A DNA stretch of 64,000 nt. Source: Deinococcus metalli. Lineage in GTDB: Bacteria; Deinococcota; Deinococci; Deinococcales; Deinococcaceae. The notes beneath the pieces were generated by a model, which made no database searches, had not been told where the DNA came from, and saw only the letters and a program-made list of their open reading frames with translations. Position numbers and translations under genes: made by a program. Below, in pieces: positions 42,462 to 54,924 of the stretch. The stretch covers positions 620,001 to 684,000 of the forward strand of contig NZ_JACHFK010000001.1 of NCBI RefSeq assembly GCF_014201805.1, in the 5' to 3' direction. How positions within the stretch are numbered: the stretch's first letter is position 1; each line of letters opens with the position of its first letter.

Positions 42462-43063
42462 GCCGCCCGCCCGTGGCCGTTGCCGGGTTCGGGGTGCAGG
42501 CTGCTCAGGGCGGCCTTCAGGTGCTTGTAGACCTCACGCTGCAGGTCGAGGTCTTCCGGCAGCTCGTAGCGCAGCTGTTCCATCGCCTGGACGAGGTGCG
42601 CGCCGCCGGGCGTGCGCTCGTGGTCCGGGCGGGCCCAGTCGGGCAGTTCCGGGGTCTGGGAGGGCGACCGCTTGGCATCGTCCCAGTCGGCCCACTGCTT
42701 GGGCAGGTCGTACAGGTAGCGCCCGATGCCGAAGTGCACCGCGCAGCGCTTCAGGGCGTCGCTGCTGGCGGCCTTGAGGGTGCCCAGGTCGCCTTCCGGA
42801 GCCTCGCCGATGTCCTCGCGGGTCACGCCCAGGATGGTCAGGCGGCCCTTGACGGTGGGAAGGCGGGTGCCCTGCACGACCTCCACCTCGAAGTTCCACG
42901 CGTCGGGGCAGATCGCGTCGAGGCGGTCCTGCACGGCGCGGGCGTCGATGTGCGCGAGCATCAGGGCGCGTTTGCGGTCCTTGCTGATCACGCCGGGCTT
43001 CCAGCTGACCACGTGCGCCGGAAAGGGGGCCTGGAGTCGTTTCTGGACATCGCTCAGCTTCAT
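42458..43063 (-). CDS. ddrA: Single-stranded DNA-binding/annealing protein DdrA
   Basis: 201 residues, colinear with Deinococcus radiodurans DdrA from memory: MKLSDVQKRLQAPFPAHVVS at the start, AHIDARAVQDRLDAICPD, TVKGRLTILGVTREDIGE, ASSDALKRCAVHFGIGRYLY and the ending with WARPDHERTPGGAHLVQAM. DdrA is a Rad52-family protein protecting 3' ends of DNA after irradiation. Promoter TTGACC-17-TAAACT ends six bases before the ATG, and a damage-box-like 17-mer overlaps the -10. The next frame, a micropeptide, overlaps its stop. Confidence 0.95.
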   Translation of the reverse strand: MKLSDVQKRLQAPFPAHVVSWKPGVISKDRKRALMLAHIDARAVQDRLDAICPDAWNFEVEVVQGTRLPTVKGRLTILGVTREDIGEAPEGDLGTLKAASSDALKRCAVHFGIGRYLYDLPKQWADWDDAKRSPSQTPELPDWARPDHERTPGGAHLVQAMEQLRYELPEDLDLQREVYKHLKAALSSLHPEPGNGHGRAA

Positions 43064-43066
43064 GGA

Positions 43067-43098
43067 TTTAGTTTATAACGTAATGGCGTTACGGTCAA
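43067..43098 (-). promoter_or_regulatory. ddrA promoter with RDRM-like site
   Basis: Minus strand TTGACC (43098-43093), 17-base spacer, TAAACT (43075-43070). TTACGTTATAAACTAAA (minus, 43083-43067) fits the radiation/desiccation response motif pattern TTAYGT-N5-ACnnAA over most positions and overlaps the -10. In Deinococcus the repressor DdrO binds such sites and is cleaved by IrrE after damage. The inverted repeat CGTAA...TTACG also lies in the spacer. Confidence 0.7.
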
Positions 43099-43141
43099 GA
43101 CAGAATCGGCCGGTGGGAGTCCACCCCCGCACACAGCACAA

Positions 43142-43167
43142 CACCCCCCGGCGGTGGCCAGGGGGTG
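43142..43167 (-). terminator. Hairpin after the subtilase gene
   Basis: CACCCCCTGG...CCGGGGGTG-type stem (minus) of seven pairs about 15 bases after the protease stop; the T tract is weak (TTGTG). Confidence 0.5.
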
Positions 43168-43181
43168 CGGCTGGGACGGCG

Positions 43182-44720
<1,539 letters not shown>

Positions 44721-45027
44721 CCGAACCTCCAGGGGGGACGTGGCTGTGGCAGCGAACTGTGGTTGACGTCGCTGTTTTATCGGCCCCTCGACAGACCCTC
44801 ACTCTGTTGGTTAGACAACTCCTACACCCGGCCTTCATAACGCGACGAACGCCATCCTGGAGCTGAAAAAAGCTTTCCATTGCCAGTCCAAATATGAGAG
44901 TACGAGCGGTTTTCCACACCGCTGGCCGGCGCCGTGAGGGCACTCCACACCCGCCTCATCCGGCGGGTCGGCGTCTGCCGGTCGCCGTCGTCCAGACCCA
45001 GTGAGCCCATTCGGCGCGCCCGCTGCG
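44721..45027. other. Divergent intergenic region, subtilase and hisB
   Basis: Just over 300 bases without a gene. The right end carries the hisB -10 (TAGCAT, 45028-45033). For the protease I see no clear promoter; an inverted repeat GTTGgttagaCAAC (44808-44821) and the AT-rich stretch 44864-44900 could be regulatory. Confidence 0.4.
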
Positions 45028-45039
45028 TAGCATGCAGGC

Positions 45040-45627
45040 ATGAGCCGCACGGCCACCCTGACCCGCACGACCAGCGAGACGGACATCACGGTCCGCCTCG
45101 ACCTTGACCGCCCGGCCCACGACGCGCCCGCCACCGGGCACGGCTTCTTCGACCACATGCTCGACGCGCTGGCCCGCCACTCGCGGATGGGCGTGAGCGT
45201 CCGCGCCACCGGTGACCTGCACATCGAACCGCACCACCTCATCGAGGACACCGGCATCACCCTCGGGCAGGCGCTGACGCAGGCGCTCGGCGACCGCAGG
45301 GGCATCGAGCGGTACGGCAGCGCCTTCGTGCCCATGGACGAGACCCTGGCGCACGTCGTCGTGGACCTGTCGGGCCGTGCCCACCTGGCCTTCGAACCCG
45401 AGACGCTGGACGTGTGGGGCACGGCAGGCGGCATGACGCACTACCACCTGCGCGAATTCCTGCGCGGACTGTGCAACCACGGCGGCGTCACCCTGCACGT
45501 GCGCGTGCTGGCCGGGCGCGAGGCGCACCACGTGATCGAGGCGGTCGTGAAGGCCCTGGCGCGCGCCCTGCGGGACGCCGTGCGGATCACCTCGGACGAC
45601 CTGCCCAGCACCAAGGGGTCGCTGTGA
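45040..45627 (+). CDS. hisB: Imidazoleglycerol-phosphate dehydratase
   Basis: 195 residues with the paired metal motifs of HisB: GHGFFDHMLDALARHS and DLHIEPHHLIEDTGI in the first half, then CNHGGVTLHVRV and EAHHVIEAVVKAL in the second. It makes imidazole acetol phosphate in histidine synthesis. Single-function (no phosphatase domain). ATG six bases after TAGCAT (45028-45033). Its stop overlaps hisH. Confidence 0.97.
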   Translation: MSRTATLTRTTSETDITVRLDLDRPAHDAPATGHGFFDHMLDALARHSRMGVSVRATGDLHIEPHHLIEDTGITLGQALTQALGDRRGIERYGSAFVPMDETLAHVVVDLSGRAHLAFEPETLDVWGTAGGMTHYHLREFLRGLCNHGGVTLHVRVLAGREAHHVIEAVVKALARALRDAVRITSDDLPSTKGSL

Positions 45628-46247
45628 GCGCCGGCGTGCTGCTGCTCGACTACGGCGCGGGGAACGTCCGCAGCGCGGCCAAGGCCCTGGAGCGCGCCGG
45701 CATGGACGTGCGGGTCAGCGCGCAGCCGGCCGACGTGGCGCACGCCGACGCCGTGGTGGTGCCGGGCCAGGGGCACTTCCGGCAGGTGATGGAGGCCTTC
45801 GATACCAGCGGCTTCCACGGCCCGGTCATGGATGCCGCGCGCGCCGGCACCCCGCTGCTGGGCATCTGCGTGGGCATGCAGATGCTGCTGGATGGCTCGG
45901 AGGAGGCGCCGGGTGTCCCCGGCCTGGGCCTGGTGCCCGGCACCGTCCGGCGCTTCGAGGTCGCGCCGGGCCACAAGGTGCCGCAGATGGGCTGGAACGG
46001 CCTGGAGCTGCGCGGCGACTCCCCGCTGCTGCGCGGCCTGGACGCGGACGCCTACGCCTACTTCGTGCACTCGTACTACGTGCCGGCGGACGTGCCGGTC
46101 GACGACGGCGCGCTGGCGCACTACGGCGTGCCGTTCTGGGCGGCCTTCAGCCGCGGGAACCTGCACGCCACGCAGTTCCACCCCGAGAAGAGCGGCGCGG
46201 TCGGGCTGGGCATCCTGGACCGCTTCCGGCGGCACGTGCTGGGGTAA
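45624..46247 (+). CDS. hisH: Imidazole glycerol phosphate synthase, glutaminase subunit
   Basis: 207 residues of class-I amidotransferase: GAGNVRS near the start, nucleophile Cys in GICVGMQML, and the His-Glu pair in ATQFHPEKSG. It supplies ammonia to HisF. GTG start coupled to hisB (GTGA); hisF is not adjacent. Confidence 0.96.
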   Translation: MSAGVLLLDYGAGNVRSAAKALERAGMDVRVSAQPADVAHADAVVVPGQGHFRQVMEAFDTSGFHGPVMDAARAGTPLLGICVGMQMLLDGSEEAPGVPGLGLVPGTVRRFEVAPGHKVPQMGWNGLELRGDSPLLRGLDADAYAYFVHSYYVPADVPVDDGALAHYGVPFWAAFSRGNLHATQFHPEKSGAVGLGILDRFRRHVLG

Positions 46248-46317
46248 TGGGGCAGGGCCGGATCGGCGTGGCTGGACGTCCCCACGCGGGGGCGCAGCCG
46301 GTGCGCGACAATCAGGT

Positions 46318-47358
46318 ATGACCCAGACCCACGCCACCCCTCCTGCCGACATCGACTGGTCGACCCTCGGGTTCAGCTACATCCGCACGGATTTCCGGTA
46401 CCTGTCGCACTGGCGTGACGGCGCGTGGGACGCCGGCACCCTGACGCGCGACAACGTCCTGCACATCTCCGAGGGCTCGACCGCGCTGCACTACGGCCAG
46501 CAGTGCTTCGAGGGGCTCAAGGCCTACCGCTGCGCGGACGGCACCGTCAACCTGTTCCGGCCGGACCAGAACGCCGCGCGCATGCAGCGCTCGTGCGAGC
46601 GCCTGCTGATGCCGGCGCCGAACACCGAGGCCTTCATCGAGGCGTGCCGGCAGGTCGTGAAGGCCAACGAGCGGTTCATCCCGCCGTACGGCACCGGCGG
46701 CAGCCTGTACCTGCGGCCCTTCGTGATCGGTGTAGGCGACAACATCGGAGTCCGCAGCGCGCCGGAGTTCATCTTCAGCGTGTTCTGCATCCCGGTCGGC
46801 CCGTACTTCAAGGGCGGCCTGAGCCCCATGAACTTCATCACGTCGCTGTACGACCGCGCCGCGCCGCACGGCACCGGCGCCGCGAAGGTTGGCGGGAACT
46901 ACGCGGCGAGCCTGCTGCCCGGCCAGGAAGCCAAGGAGCGGCACTTCGCCGACGCGATCTACCTCGACCCGGAAACGCACACCAAGATCGAGGAGGTCGG
47001 CAGCGCGAACCTCTTCGCAATCACGCAGGACGGCCGCACCTTCGTGACGCCCAAGTCCCCCAGCATCCTGCCCAGCATCACCAAGTACAGCCTGCTGCAC
47101 ATCGCCGAGCATCGACTGGGCCTGGACGTCGTCGAGGGCGACGTCTTCATTGACGGCCTGGACGCGTACGCCGAGGCCGGCGCGTGCGGCACGGCGGCCG
47201 TCATCACGCCCATCGGCGGCATCCAGCACGGCGACACCTTCCACGTGTTCCATTCCGAGACCGAGGCCGGTCCGGTGACCAAGCGCCTGTACGACGAACT
47301 CGTCGGCATCCAGTTCGGTGACCGCGAGGCGCCGGAGGGCTGGATCGTCAAGGTCTGA
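46318..47358 (+). CDS. ilvE: Branched-chain amino acid aminotransferase
   Basis: 346 residues of fold-type IV PLP enzyme: HYGQQCFEGLKAYR, the region with the PLP lysine (GAAKVGGNYAAS, Lys about 189), EEVGSANLF and ACGTAAVITPIG. It catalyses the last step of Leu, Ile and Val synthesis. GACAAT at 46307-46312 lies five bases before the ATG. Confidence 0.95.
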   Translation: MTQTHATPPADIDWSTLGFSYIRTDFRYLSHWRDGAWDAGTLTRDNVLHISEGSTALHYGQQCFEGLKAYRCADGTVNLFRPDQNAARMQRSCERLLMPAPNTEAFIEACRQVVKANERFIPPYGTGGSLYLRPFVIGVGDNIGVRSAPEFIFSVFCIPVGPYFKGGLSPMNFITSLYDRAAPHGTGAAKVGGNYAASLLPGQEAKERHFADAIYLDPETHTKIEEVGSANLFAITQDGRTFVTPKSPSILPSITKYSLLHIAEHRLGLDVVEGDVFIDGLDAYAEAGACGTAAVITPIGGIQHGDTFHVFHSETEAGPVTKRLYDELVGIQFGDREAPEGWIVKV

Positions 47359-47505
47359 AGCGGCGCGCGGGTTCGCACACTTCGCGGCGATTGTCCAGCG
47401 CTCCGGCCGGCCGGACCGGTCACGTGTCGTTGACCAAACCGTGACCTTCGGCAGTTGAGTGGACGGACGCGTGCCGGTGACCTGCCGGCCCGGTACACTC
47501 GCACC

Positions 47506-49397
<1,892 letters not shown>

Positions 49398-49401
<4 letters not shown>

Positions 49402-49664
49402 CCGCGCCCACCCCCCGGCCGGACGCCTGGACCGCGGTCAGCCTGGGCCTGCTCGCGGTGCTGGCCGTGCTGCTGCTGCTGCCGCTGCTGGGTGGGCCGC
49501 TGCCCAGTCCGTGGGTGGTGGCCGCGCTGCTGCTCGCGCGGCTGGGCGTGCAGGTGCTGCGCGCCCGCACCGACGAGCGCCTGCGCCGGCCGGCGTCGTG
49601 GGCCTTCGACCTGATCCTGATCGGCCTGCTGTTCTACACGCTCGCCAACCCACCGGTGAGGTAG
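49398..49664 (+). CDS. 88-residue membrane protein coupled to glgB
   Basis: GTG overlapping the glgB stop. About three hydrophobic segments (SLGLLAVLAVLLLLPLLGG; WVVAALLLARLGV; FDLILIGLLFYTLAN) with an Arg-rich loop. Family not recognised; the coupling may reflect compact gene packing only. Confidence 0.65.
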
Positions 49665-49820
49665 GAAGCTCCCGAAATGGCGGGAGGCGGGCAGAGTGGA
49701 CGACTCGGCGCGTGCTCACGGGGTACGGAGGGTGAAGGGTCGGGTGGCGTGACCACGGGTGGCGAGCGAAGGCCAGAGCGACGGTCGCCCTTCTCCAAAT
49801 CTTCGACAAGCGTCCCGAGA

Positions 49821-50795
49821 ATGCCCGGCGTGAAGTCGTCCCTGACTGGCCTGCTGCGTGGCCTGCGTCCCCCCGCCCTGGTCCGCAGCGTGTACGAGCA
49901 CCTGCTCGGCACCGAGGTCGAGGTGCAGGTCGTGGCCGACACGCGTGCCCTGGGCGAGGCGGCCGAAGGGGCGGCGCTGGACGAGATCCGGCGCCTGACG
50001 GCCGTGTTCAACCGCTTCGACCCGGACAGCGAACTGCGCCGCTGGCTGGCCCAGCCCGGCGAGCGCGTCCTCCTCAGCCCGGACCTCCGCGAAGTGCTCG
50101 CGCTGGCCGACCACTGGCGCGTCCGGTCGGGCGGGGCCTTCCATCCCGGCGCAGACGCTCTGGGGGCCGTGTGGGAGGAGGCCGCGCGGGCCGACCAGCG
50201 TCCAGACCACGCGCTGCTGGAGCGGCTGGTGCATGACCTGCACGCCGATCCCTGGACCCTGCACCCGGACGGCCACGCGACCCTGCACGCGACGTCTCCG
50301 CTGGGGCTGAACGCGCTGGCGAAGGGGTACATCGTTGACCGGGCAGCGGAGGCCGCCGCGCGCTCGCCGGGGGTGCGGCAGGTGCTGGTGAACGCCGGCG
50401 GCGATCTGCGTACCGTCGGGCCGCGCGGCGTGGCCGTGTCGGTGGCCGATCCGCGCACCCGGCGGGACGACGCGCCGCCGGTCGCGCGGGTGCGGGTGCA
50501 GGGCGGCGCGCTCGCCAGCAGCGGCACCGCCCACCGGGGCGTGGAGATCGCCGGCCAGTGGTACTCGCACGTGATCGACCCGCGCACCGGGCAGCCGGTC
50601 ACCGGGACGGCTGGCGCGACGGTGCTCGCCCCAGACTGCGCCACGGCCGATGCGCTCGCCACGGTGGTCGGCGTGCTGCCGCCGGCCGATGCGCTGGCAC
50701 TGGTCGAGACCCAGCCATCAAGCGCCGCCCTGCTCGTTCTTCAGGACGGTCAGACGCGCGTCGGCACGCGCTGGCCAGCATTAACGTCAAGCTAA
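49821..50795 (+). CDS. apbE: FAD:protein FMN transferase (ApbE)
   Basis: 324 residues with TEVEVQVVADTRA at the start, the catalytic-site region LGLNALAKGYIVDRA, NAGGDLRTVGPRG, and the metal-binding WYSHVIDPRTGQPV. ApbE attaches FMN to threonine in exported flavoproteins. The start may be GTG 49830: GAGAAT (49817-49822) overlaps the ATG and is 7 bases from the GTG. Followed by DUF2271 and PepSY-like genes, a common partnership. No lipobox is evident, so its export route is unclear. Confidence 0.88.
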   Translation: MPGVKSSLTGLLRGLRPPALVRSVYEHLLGTEVEVQVVADTRALGEAAEGAALDEIRRLTAVFNRFDPDSELRRWLAQPGERVLLSPDLREVLALADHWRVRSGGAFHPGADALGAVWEEAARADQRPDHALLERLVHDLHADPWTLHPDGHATLHATSPLGLNALAKGYIVDRAAEAAARSPGVRQVLVNAGGDLRTVGPRGVAVSVADPRTRRDDAPPVARVRVQGGALASSGTAHRGVEIAGQWYSHVIDPRTGQPVTGTAGATVLAPDCATADALATVVGVLPPADALALVETQPSSAALLVLQDGQTRVGTRWPALTSS

Positions 50796-50855
50796 CCCCC
50801 CCACGCCATCGTCCCGGCAGGCCCACGGCCGATTCCATTCCCAGGAGTTCCCGAC

Positions 50856-51410
50856 ATGACCGACACCCGACGCCGCTTCCTCGGCAAACTCGCCGCCACC
50901 GCCGCCACCCTCACCCTCGGCCGGTATGCCGGAGCGGCCGCGCCCGCCGCGACCGGCAAGGCCTGGGCCTCCGGCATGGCGCTGGACATCACCTTCACTG
51001 TCGCCACGAAGGCCGGCGGGTACATCAAGCGGCCCTTCGTGGCCGTGTACATCGAGGACGCGCAGGGCACCACCGTGCGCAACCTGACGGTGTGGCTCAA
51101 GCAGGGCCGCCTGAATCCCCGCTGGCTGGCCGAACTGCGCCGCTGGACGCGCCAGAACGGCGATCTGGTGGAGACCGTCAGCTCGGCCACCCGCAATCCC
51201 GGTACGTACGCCGTTTCGTGGGACGGCAAGGACGACAAGGGCAAGCTGCTGCCACAGGGCGAATACTACGTGGTGGTCGAATCGGCCCGCGAGCACGGCC
51301 CGTACTCGCTGGTGCGCGAGAAGGTGACGGTCGGCGCCGCCGCCTTCAAGAAGGCCTTCACCGCCGACAATGACATTGAGGCCGCCAGTGTCAGCTTCGG
51401 CAAGGCCTGA
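50856..51410 (+). CDS. Tat-exported DUF2271 protein
   Basis: 184 residues with a twin-arginine signal (TRRRFLGKLAATAATLTL), then a DUF2271-type beta fold: YIKRPFVAVYIEDAQG, LTVWLKQGR, PRWLAELRRW and GYAVSWDGKDDKG-like segment (YAVSWDGKDDKG). DUF2271 proteins accompany ApbE and PepSY proteins. AGGAG eight bases before the ATG. Confidence 0.82.
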   Translation: MTDTRRRFLGKLAATAATLTLGRYAGAAAPAATGKAWASGMALDITFTVATKAGGYIKRPFVAVYIEDAQGTTVRNLTVWLKQGRLNPRWLAELRRWTRQNGDLVETVSSATRNPGTYAVSWDGKDDKGKLLPQGEYYVVVESAREHGPYSLVREKVTVGAAAFKKAFTADNDIEAASVSFGKA

Positions 51411-52068
51411 CGACACGGACACGGACGATCTGTTCGAGACGTCCGTGTCCACCGGCCCCGCCCGGCCCGCTCGCCGGGGCCGCAGCAGCCGCGCGCAGGC
51501 GAACGTGACGCTGCGCTGGCTGCACACCTACACCTCCATGATCAGCCTGCTGGTCGTGCTGTTCTTCGCCCTGACCGGCATCACCCTCAACCACCCGGAC
51601 TGGGTGTTCGGCACCGGTGAGGTCAGGAGCGAACTGACCGGCACCATGCCGGTGGGCTGGATCACGGACGGGAAGGTGAACTGGCTGACCGTGGCCGAGA
51701 CGCTGCGCGCCGACCAGAACCTCAAGGGCCGCGCCGGCGACACCCGCGCCGACGACCGCGAGGCGGATATCTCCTTCGTCGGACCCGGCTACTCCGCCGA
51801 CACCGTGATCGACCTGAAGACCGGGACGTACACCGTGAACGTGCTCCAGCAGGGCGCGGTCGCGGTCATGAACGACCTTCACCGCGGCCGCGACACCGGC
51901 GGCGCGTGGAAGTGGGTGATCGACCTCAGCGGGGCCGTGCTGGCCCTGGTGGCGGTCACTGGTATCGGCATCCTGCTGTACATGAAGAAGACCCGCACCC
52001 AGGCCCTGAGCGTGATGGGCGTCGCCGCCGTGGCTGTCCTCGCCCTCGCGTGGCACGCCATCGCCTGA
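51370..52068 (+). CDS. PepSY-associated membrane protein
   Basis: Up to 232 residues; the ATG at 51370 lies 41 bases inside the DUF2271 gene, and a GTG at 51388 is another possible start. A first helix with HTYTSMISLLVVLFFALTG (histidine near its start), a periplasmic PepSY-like region (NLKGRAGDTRADD, VGPGYSADTVID), a second helix with LHRGRDTGGAWKWVIDLSG and a third at the C-terminus. The layout fits the COG3295-type PepSY proteins that move electrons or haem with flavin partners. Confidence 0.8.
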   Translation: MTLRPPVSASARPDDTDTDDLFETSVSTGPARPARRGRSSRAQANVTLRWLHTYTSMISLLVVLFFALTGITLNHPDWVFGTGEVRSELTGTMPVGWITDGKVNWLTVAETLRADQNLKGRAGDTRADDREADISFVGPGYSADTVIDLKTGTYTVNVLQQGAVAVMNDLHRGRDTGGAWKWVIDLSGAVLALVAVTGIGILLYMKKTRTQALSVMGVAAVAVLALAWHAIA

Positions 52069-52089
52069 GCCGTTCGCGGGGGCGTGCCG

Positions 52090-52121
52090 ACCCACCCGCG
52101 GTCACAGGGCCGCGGGTGGGT
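52090..52121 (+). terminator. Terminator after the PepSY-like gene
   Basis: Perfect 12-bp stem ACCCACCCGCGG/CCGCGGGTGGGT with an 8-base loop, then TTCTG. Confidence 0.75.
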
Positions 52122-52175
52122 TCTGTGCGGTCTGGCGGACAGTGACGGTACGGCCGGCGCAGTATCCTCCGGCGC

Positions 52176-52946
52176 ATGTCCCTGACGCCCGATGAAGTCC
52201 GCGCCTTCTACGACGCCCACCGCACCGTGCGGCAGTACGTCACACATGAGGGTGGCACGCCGATCCCGCTGCCGGACGAGCACCTGGACGTGATCCTGCA
52301 CGCGGCGCAGCGGGCGCCGACCGACGCGACCGCGCAGCTGTACTCGCTCGTCCGGATCACCCGCCCGGACCTGCGGGCGCGCATCGCGGAACTCACCACG
52401 AACGCCCACATCGCCAGCGCGAGCGAGGCCTTCGTGGTGTGTGCGGACGTGCAGCGCGTGCGCCGCGTGCTGGCCGTGACCGGCCACGAGCCCGGGCACT
52501 GGCCGGCCATCGCCGTGCACTTCGGCATTGGGGACGCCGTCATGGCCGGCACGAATCTCCTCACGGCTGCCGAGATGCTCGGGTACCAGGGGTGCTGGAT
52601 CGGGGGCGTCATGAATGGCCTGGACGGCATCATCAGCGCCCTGAACCTGCCGGAGGGCGTGCTGCCCTTCGCCGCCCTGACCATCGGCCGGCCCGCCGAG
52701 CACGCGCCCTACCGGCCCCGCGTGCCGCGCCCGCTGGTGATCCACACCGACTCGTACCACGCCGGCACCGACGACGAGATCCGGGACGCCGTCGAGGTGA
52801 TGAATCCCATCGCGGCGCGGGGCAGGCAGCCCGGCGACTGGGCCCGCCTGATGAACGCGTACTTCGGCGCGGGCGGCAGCATGTCCAAGCGCGAGCCGGC
52901 GTTGCGCGCCGCTCTGGAGCGGCAGGCGCTGGCCCCGACCGACTGA
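52176..52946 (+). CDS. NfsA-type nitroreductase
   Basis: 256 residues of FMN-dependent nitroreductase: HRTVRQY (FMN phosphate contact), [32 protein letters not shown] and a long C-terminal helical extension. It reduces nitro compounds or flavins with NADPH. ATG seven bases after TATCCT (52163-52168). Confidence 0.87.
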   Translation: MSLTPDEVRAFYDAHRTVRQYVTHEGGTPIPLPDEHLDVILHAAQRAPTDATAQLYSLVRITRPDLRARIAELTTNAHIASASEAFVVCADVQRVRRVLAVTGHEPGHWPAIAVHFGIGDAVMAGTNLLTAAEMLGYQGCWIGGVMNGLDGIISALNLPEGVLPFAALTIGRPAEHAPYRPRVPRPLVIHTDSYHAGTDDEIRDAVEVMNPIAARGRQPGDWARLMNAYFGAGGSMSKREPALRAALERQALAPTD

Positions 52947-52996
52947 GCGGACGTGGTCTGGACGCGCCGCGCGCCCGTCCGCGTATCCTGCCCCCC

Positions 52997-54175
52997 ATGA
53001 GTGCCGATCACACGTACGACCTGACGACCCTCGCCGCCCGCGCCGGTGAGGAGGCCCGCCCGGCGGGCAGCGTGGCGCTGGCCGAGCCCATCTACCAGAG
53101 CACCGTGTACGCCTTCCCGGACCTGGACACCCTGGACCGGGCCATGTCGGGCGAGCAGCCCGCCGCGTTCTACTACCGCAACGGCACCCCCAACGCCGCC
53201 ACCCTGGAGCGTGCCCTGGCCGTGCTGGAGGGCACCGAGGCCGCCCTGGCCGCCGGCAGCGGCATGGCGGCGATCAGCGCCGCGCTGCTGGGCGTGCTGA
53301 AGGCCGGGGACCACGTGGTCGCGGATTCCCGCCTGTACGGCGTGTCGTACGCGCTGCTGGCCGAGGAATTCCCGCGCCTGGGCATCGACGTGACCTTCGT
53401 GGACGCCTGCGACCACGCCGAGGTCGAGGCCGCCTTCCGCGAGACCACCCGCGTGCTGCACGTCGAGAGCCTGACCAATCCGCTGCTGACCGTGCCAGAT
53501 GTGCCCGCGCTGGCGGCCCTGGCGCACGCCCGGGGCGCGCTGCTGTCGGTGGACAACACCTTTGCCAGCCCCGCCATGTTCCGGCCCGCCCAGCACGGCG
53601 CGGACCTCGTGACGCACTCGGTGAGCAAGTACCTCAGCGGGCACTCGAACGCCTTCGGTGGCGTCGCGTGCGGCCGGGCCGACGTGATTGCGGCGGCGCG
53701 TACCCGCCTGCTGCGGCTGGGCGGCACCATCAGCGCCTTCGACGCGTGGATGACCATGCAGGGCCTCAAGACCCTGGGCCTGCGGATGCGTGCCCACAGC
53801 GGCAACGCCCAGGCGGTCGCGGACGTGCTGGCGAACCACCCGCGCGTGCGGGCCGTGTACCACCCGGGCCTGTCCGACCACCCGCAGTTCCACCTCGCCA
53901 TGGACCTGTACCCGCAGGGCTTCGGCGGCATGCTCAGCACCGAGATCGAGGACGCGGCCGGTTTCGTGAAGGCCCTGGCCGGGCGCATTCCGCTGGCCCC
54001 CAGCCTCGCGGACGTCATGACGACCATCTCGTGGCCGTGGGGCACGTCGCACCGTGCGCTGCCGGAAGCCGAGCGCCGCCGCCTCGGCATCACGCCGGAC
54101 CTGCTGCGCCTGAGCATCGGCATCGAGGACATAGGTGACCTGCTGGCCGACTTCGAGAGCGCTCTGGACGGGTAG
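52997..54175 (+). CDS. Cys/Met metabolism PLP-dependent enzyme (trans-sulfuration family)
   Basis: 392 residues. PLP contacts [24 protein letters not shown] ([11 protein letters not shown]), [19 protein letters not shown] and the Schiff-base lysine in [14 protein letters not shown], ending [16 protein letters not shown]. It is cystathionine gamma-synthase/gamma-lyase or O-acetylhomoserine sulfhydrylase; these cannot be told apart by eye. ATG seven bases after TATCCT (52984-52989). Confidence 0.88.
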   Translation: MSADHTYDLTTLAARAGEEARPAGSVALAEPIYQSTVYAFPDLDTLDRAMSGEQPAAFYYRNGTPNAATLERALAVLEGTEAALAAGSGMAAISAALLGVLKAGDHVVADSRLYGVSYALLAEEFPRLGIDVTFVDACDHAEVEAAFRETTRVLHVESLTNPLLTVPDVPALAALAHARGALLSVDNTFASPAMFRPAQHGADLVTHSVSKYLSGHSNAFGGVACGRADVIAAARTRLLRLGGTISAFDAWMTMQGLKTLGLRMRAHSGNAQAVADVLANHPRVRAVYHPGLSDHPQFHLAMDLYPQGFGGMLSTEIEDAAGFVKALAGRIPLAPSLADVMTTISWPWGTSHRALPEAERRRLGITPDLLRLSIGIEDIGDLLADFESALDG

Positions 54176-54191
54176 GCAGGAGGGAAGAGAG

Positions 54192-54230
54192 GCGGGCACG
54201 TGTGGCGATCAGGCCAGGACGCGTGCCCGC
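54192..54230. terminator. Hairpin between convergent genes
   Basis: GCGGGCACG/CGTGCCCGC 9-bp stem with a 21-base loop, 17 bases after the PLP enzyme stop. No T tract. Confidence 0.5.
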
Positions 54231-54324
54231 GTTCTCGTGAATGGCGCTGTTACCCTACCAAGAACTGGATATGACTGGCGCAAGGGCGTGCTGCTGACGA
54301 GCGCACGGCCACCCAGTGGGTGGC

Positions 54325-54924
54325 TCAGTCCCACTCCCACTCGCGCCAGTCACTCGCTTTTGCCTCCCGGCCTTTCGTGGCGGGTCCGGACGGTCGTCCC
54401 GGCGCCGGGTACCACGCATACACGGCGTTCAGGGCGTCGTCGAGCCGGTCGCGGAGCAGGTGCTGGAGCAGGTCTTCCTCGGCGGCCGTGAGCTTCCCGA
54501 TCTGGGACGCATGATGCTCGAAAGCCGCGTCCAGCCCGGCCAGATACGGCTCCCGCGCCCGGCGCACCGCGCCCTTACGGAGCGGTTCCGGATGGATGAC
54601 CGGCGTGTAGGAGGCTGCCGCGTCCTCGATCTGCCGCTGCCGCCGGGCGTGGCGTTCGGTCCGCGTCCGTTCCGTGCGTTCCCGCGCGTCGGCGGCGCGG
54701 GCCTGTGCGGCCAGGAAATCGTCGCGCCGCTCGACCTCGGCCACGCGCGCCTCGGCGTACAGCTTCACGGGCGGCAGGCGCCGGCGGCCCATCTTCAGGC
54801 CGTTCGGCCGCGTGCGGTCGTGCTCGCCCAGGAACCGGGTGATCAGCGCGGGTGTCCAGCCGCGGTCCTTGAGATCCTGTGTGGCGAGAAAGCCCTCGGG
54901 GTTCAGCGACACGGCCGCTTTCAC
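54325..54924 (-). CDS. Basic helical protein of unknown function
   Basis: 199 residues. The N-terminus reads FLATQDLKDRGWTPALITRF, a short helix-turn-helix-like segment of the type seen in small DNA-binding proteins, followed by a highly charged Arg/Glu helix (residues about 65-105) and a helical C-terminus ending WREWEWD. GTG start overlapping the GNAT stop (GTGA). Family not recognised; a nucleic-acid role is only suggested. Confidence 0.65.
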   Translation of the reverse strand: MKAAVSLNPEGFLATQDLKDRGWTPALITRFLGEHDRTRPNGLKMGRRRLPPVKLYAEARVAEVERRDDFLAAQARAADARERTERTRTERHARRQRQIEDAAASYTPVIHPEPLRKGAVRRAREPYLAGLDAAFEHHASQIGKLTAAEEDLLQHLLRDRLDDALNAVYAWYPAPGRPSGPATKGREAKASDWREWEWD

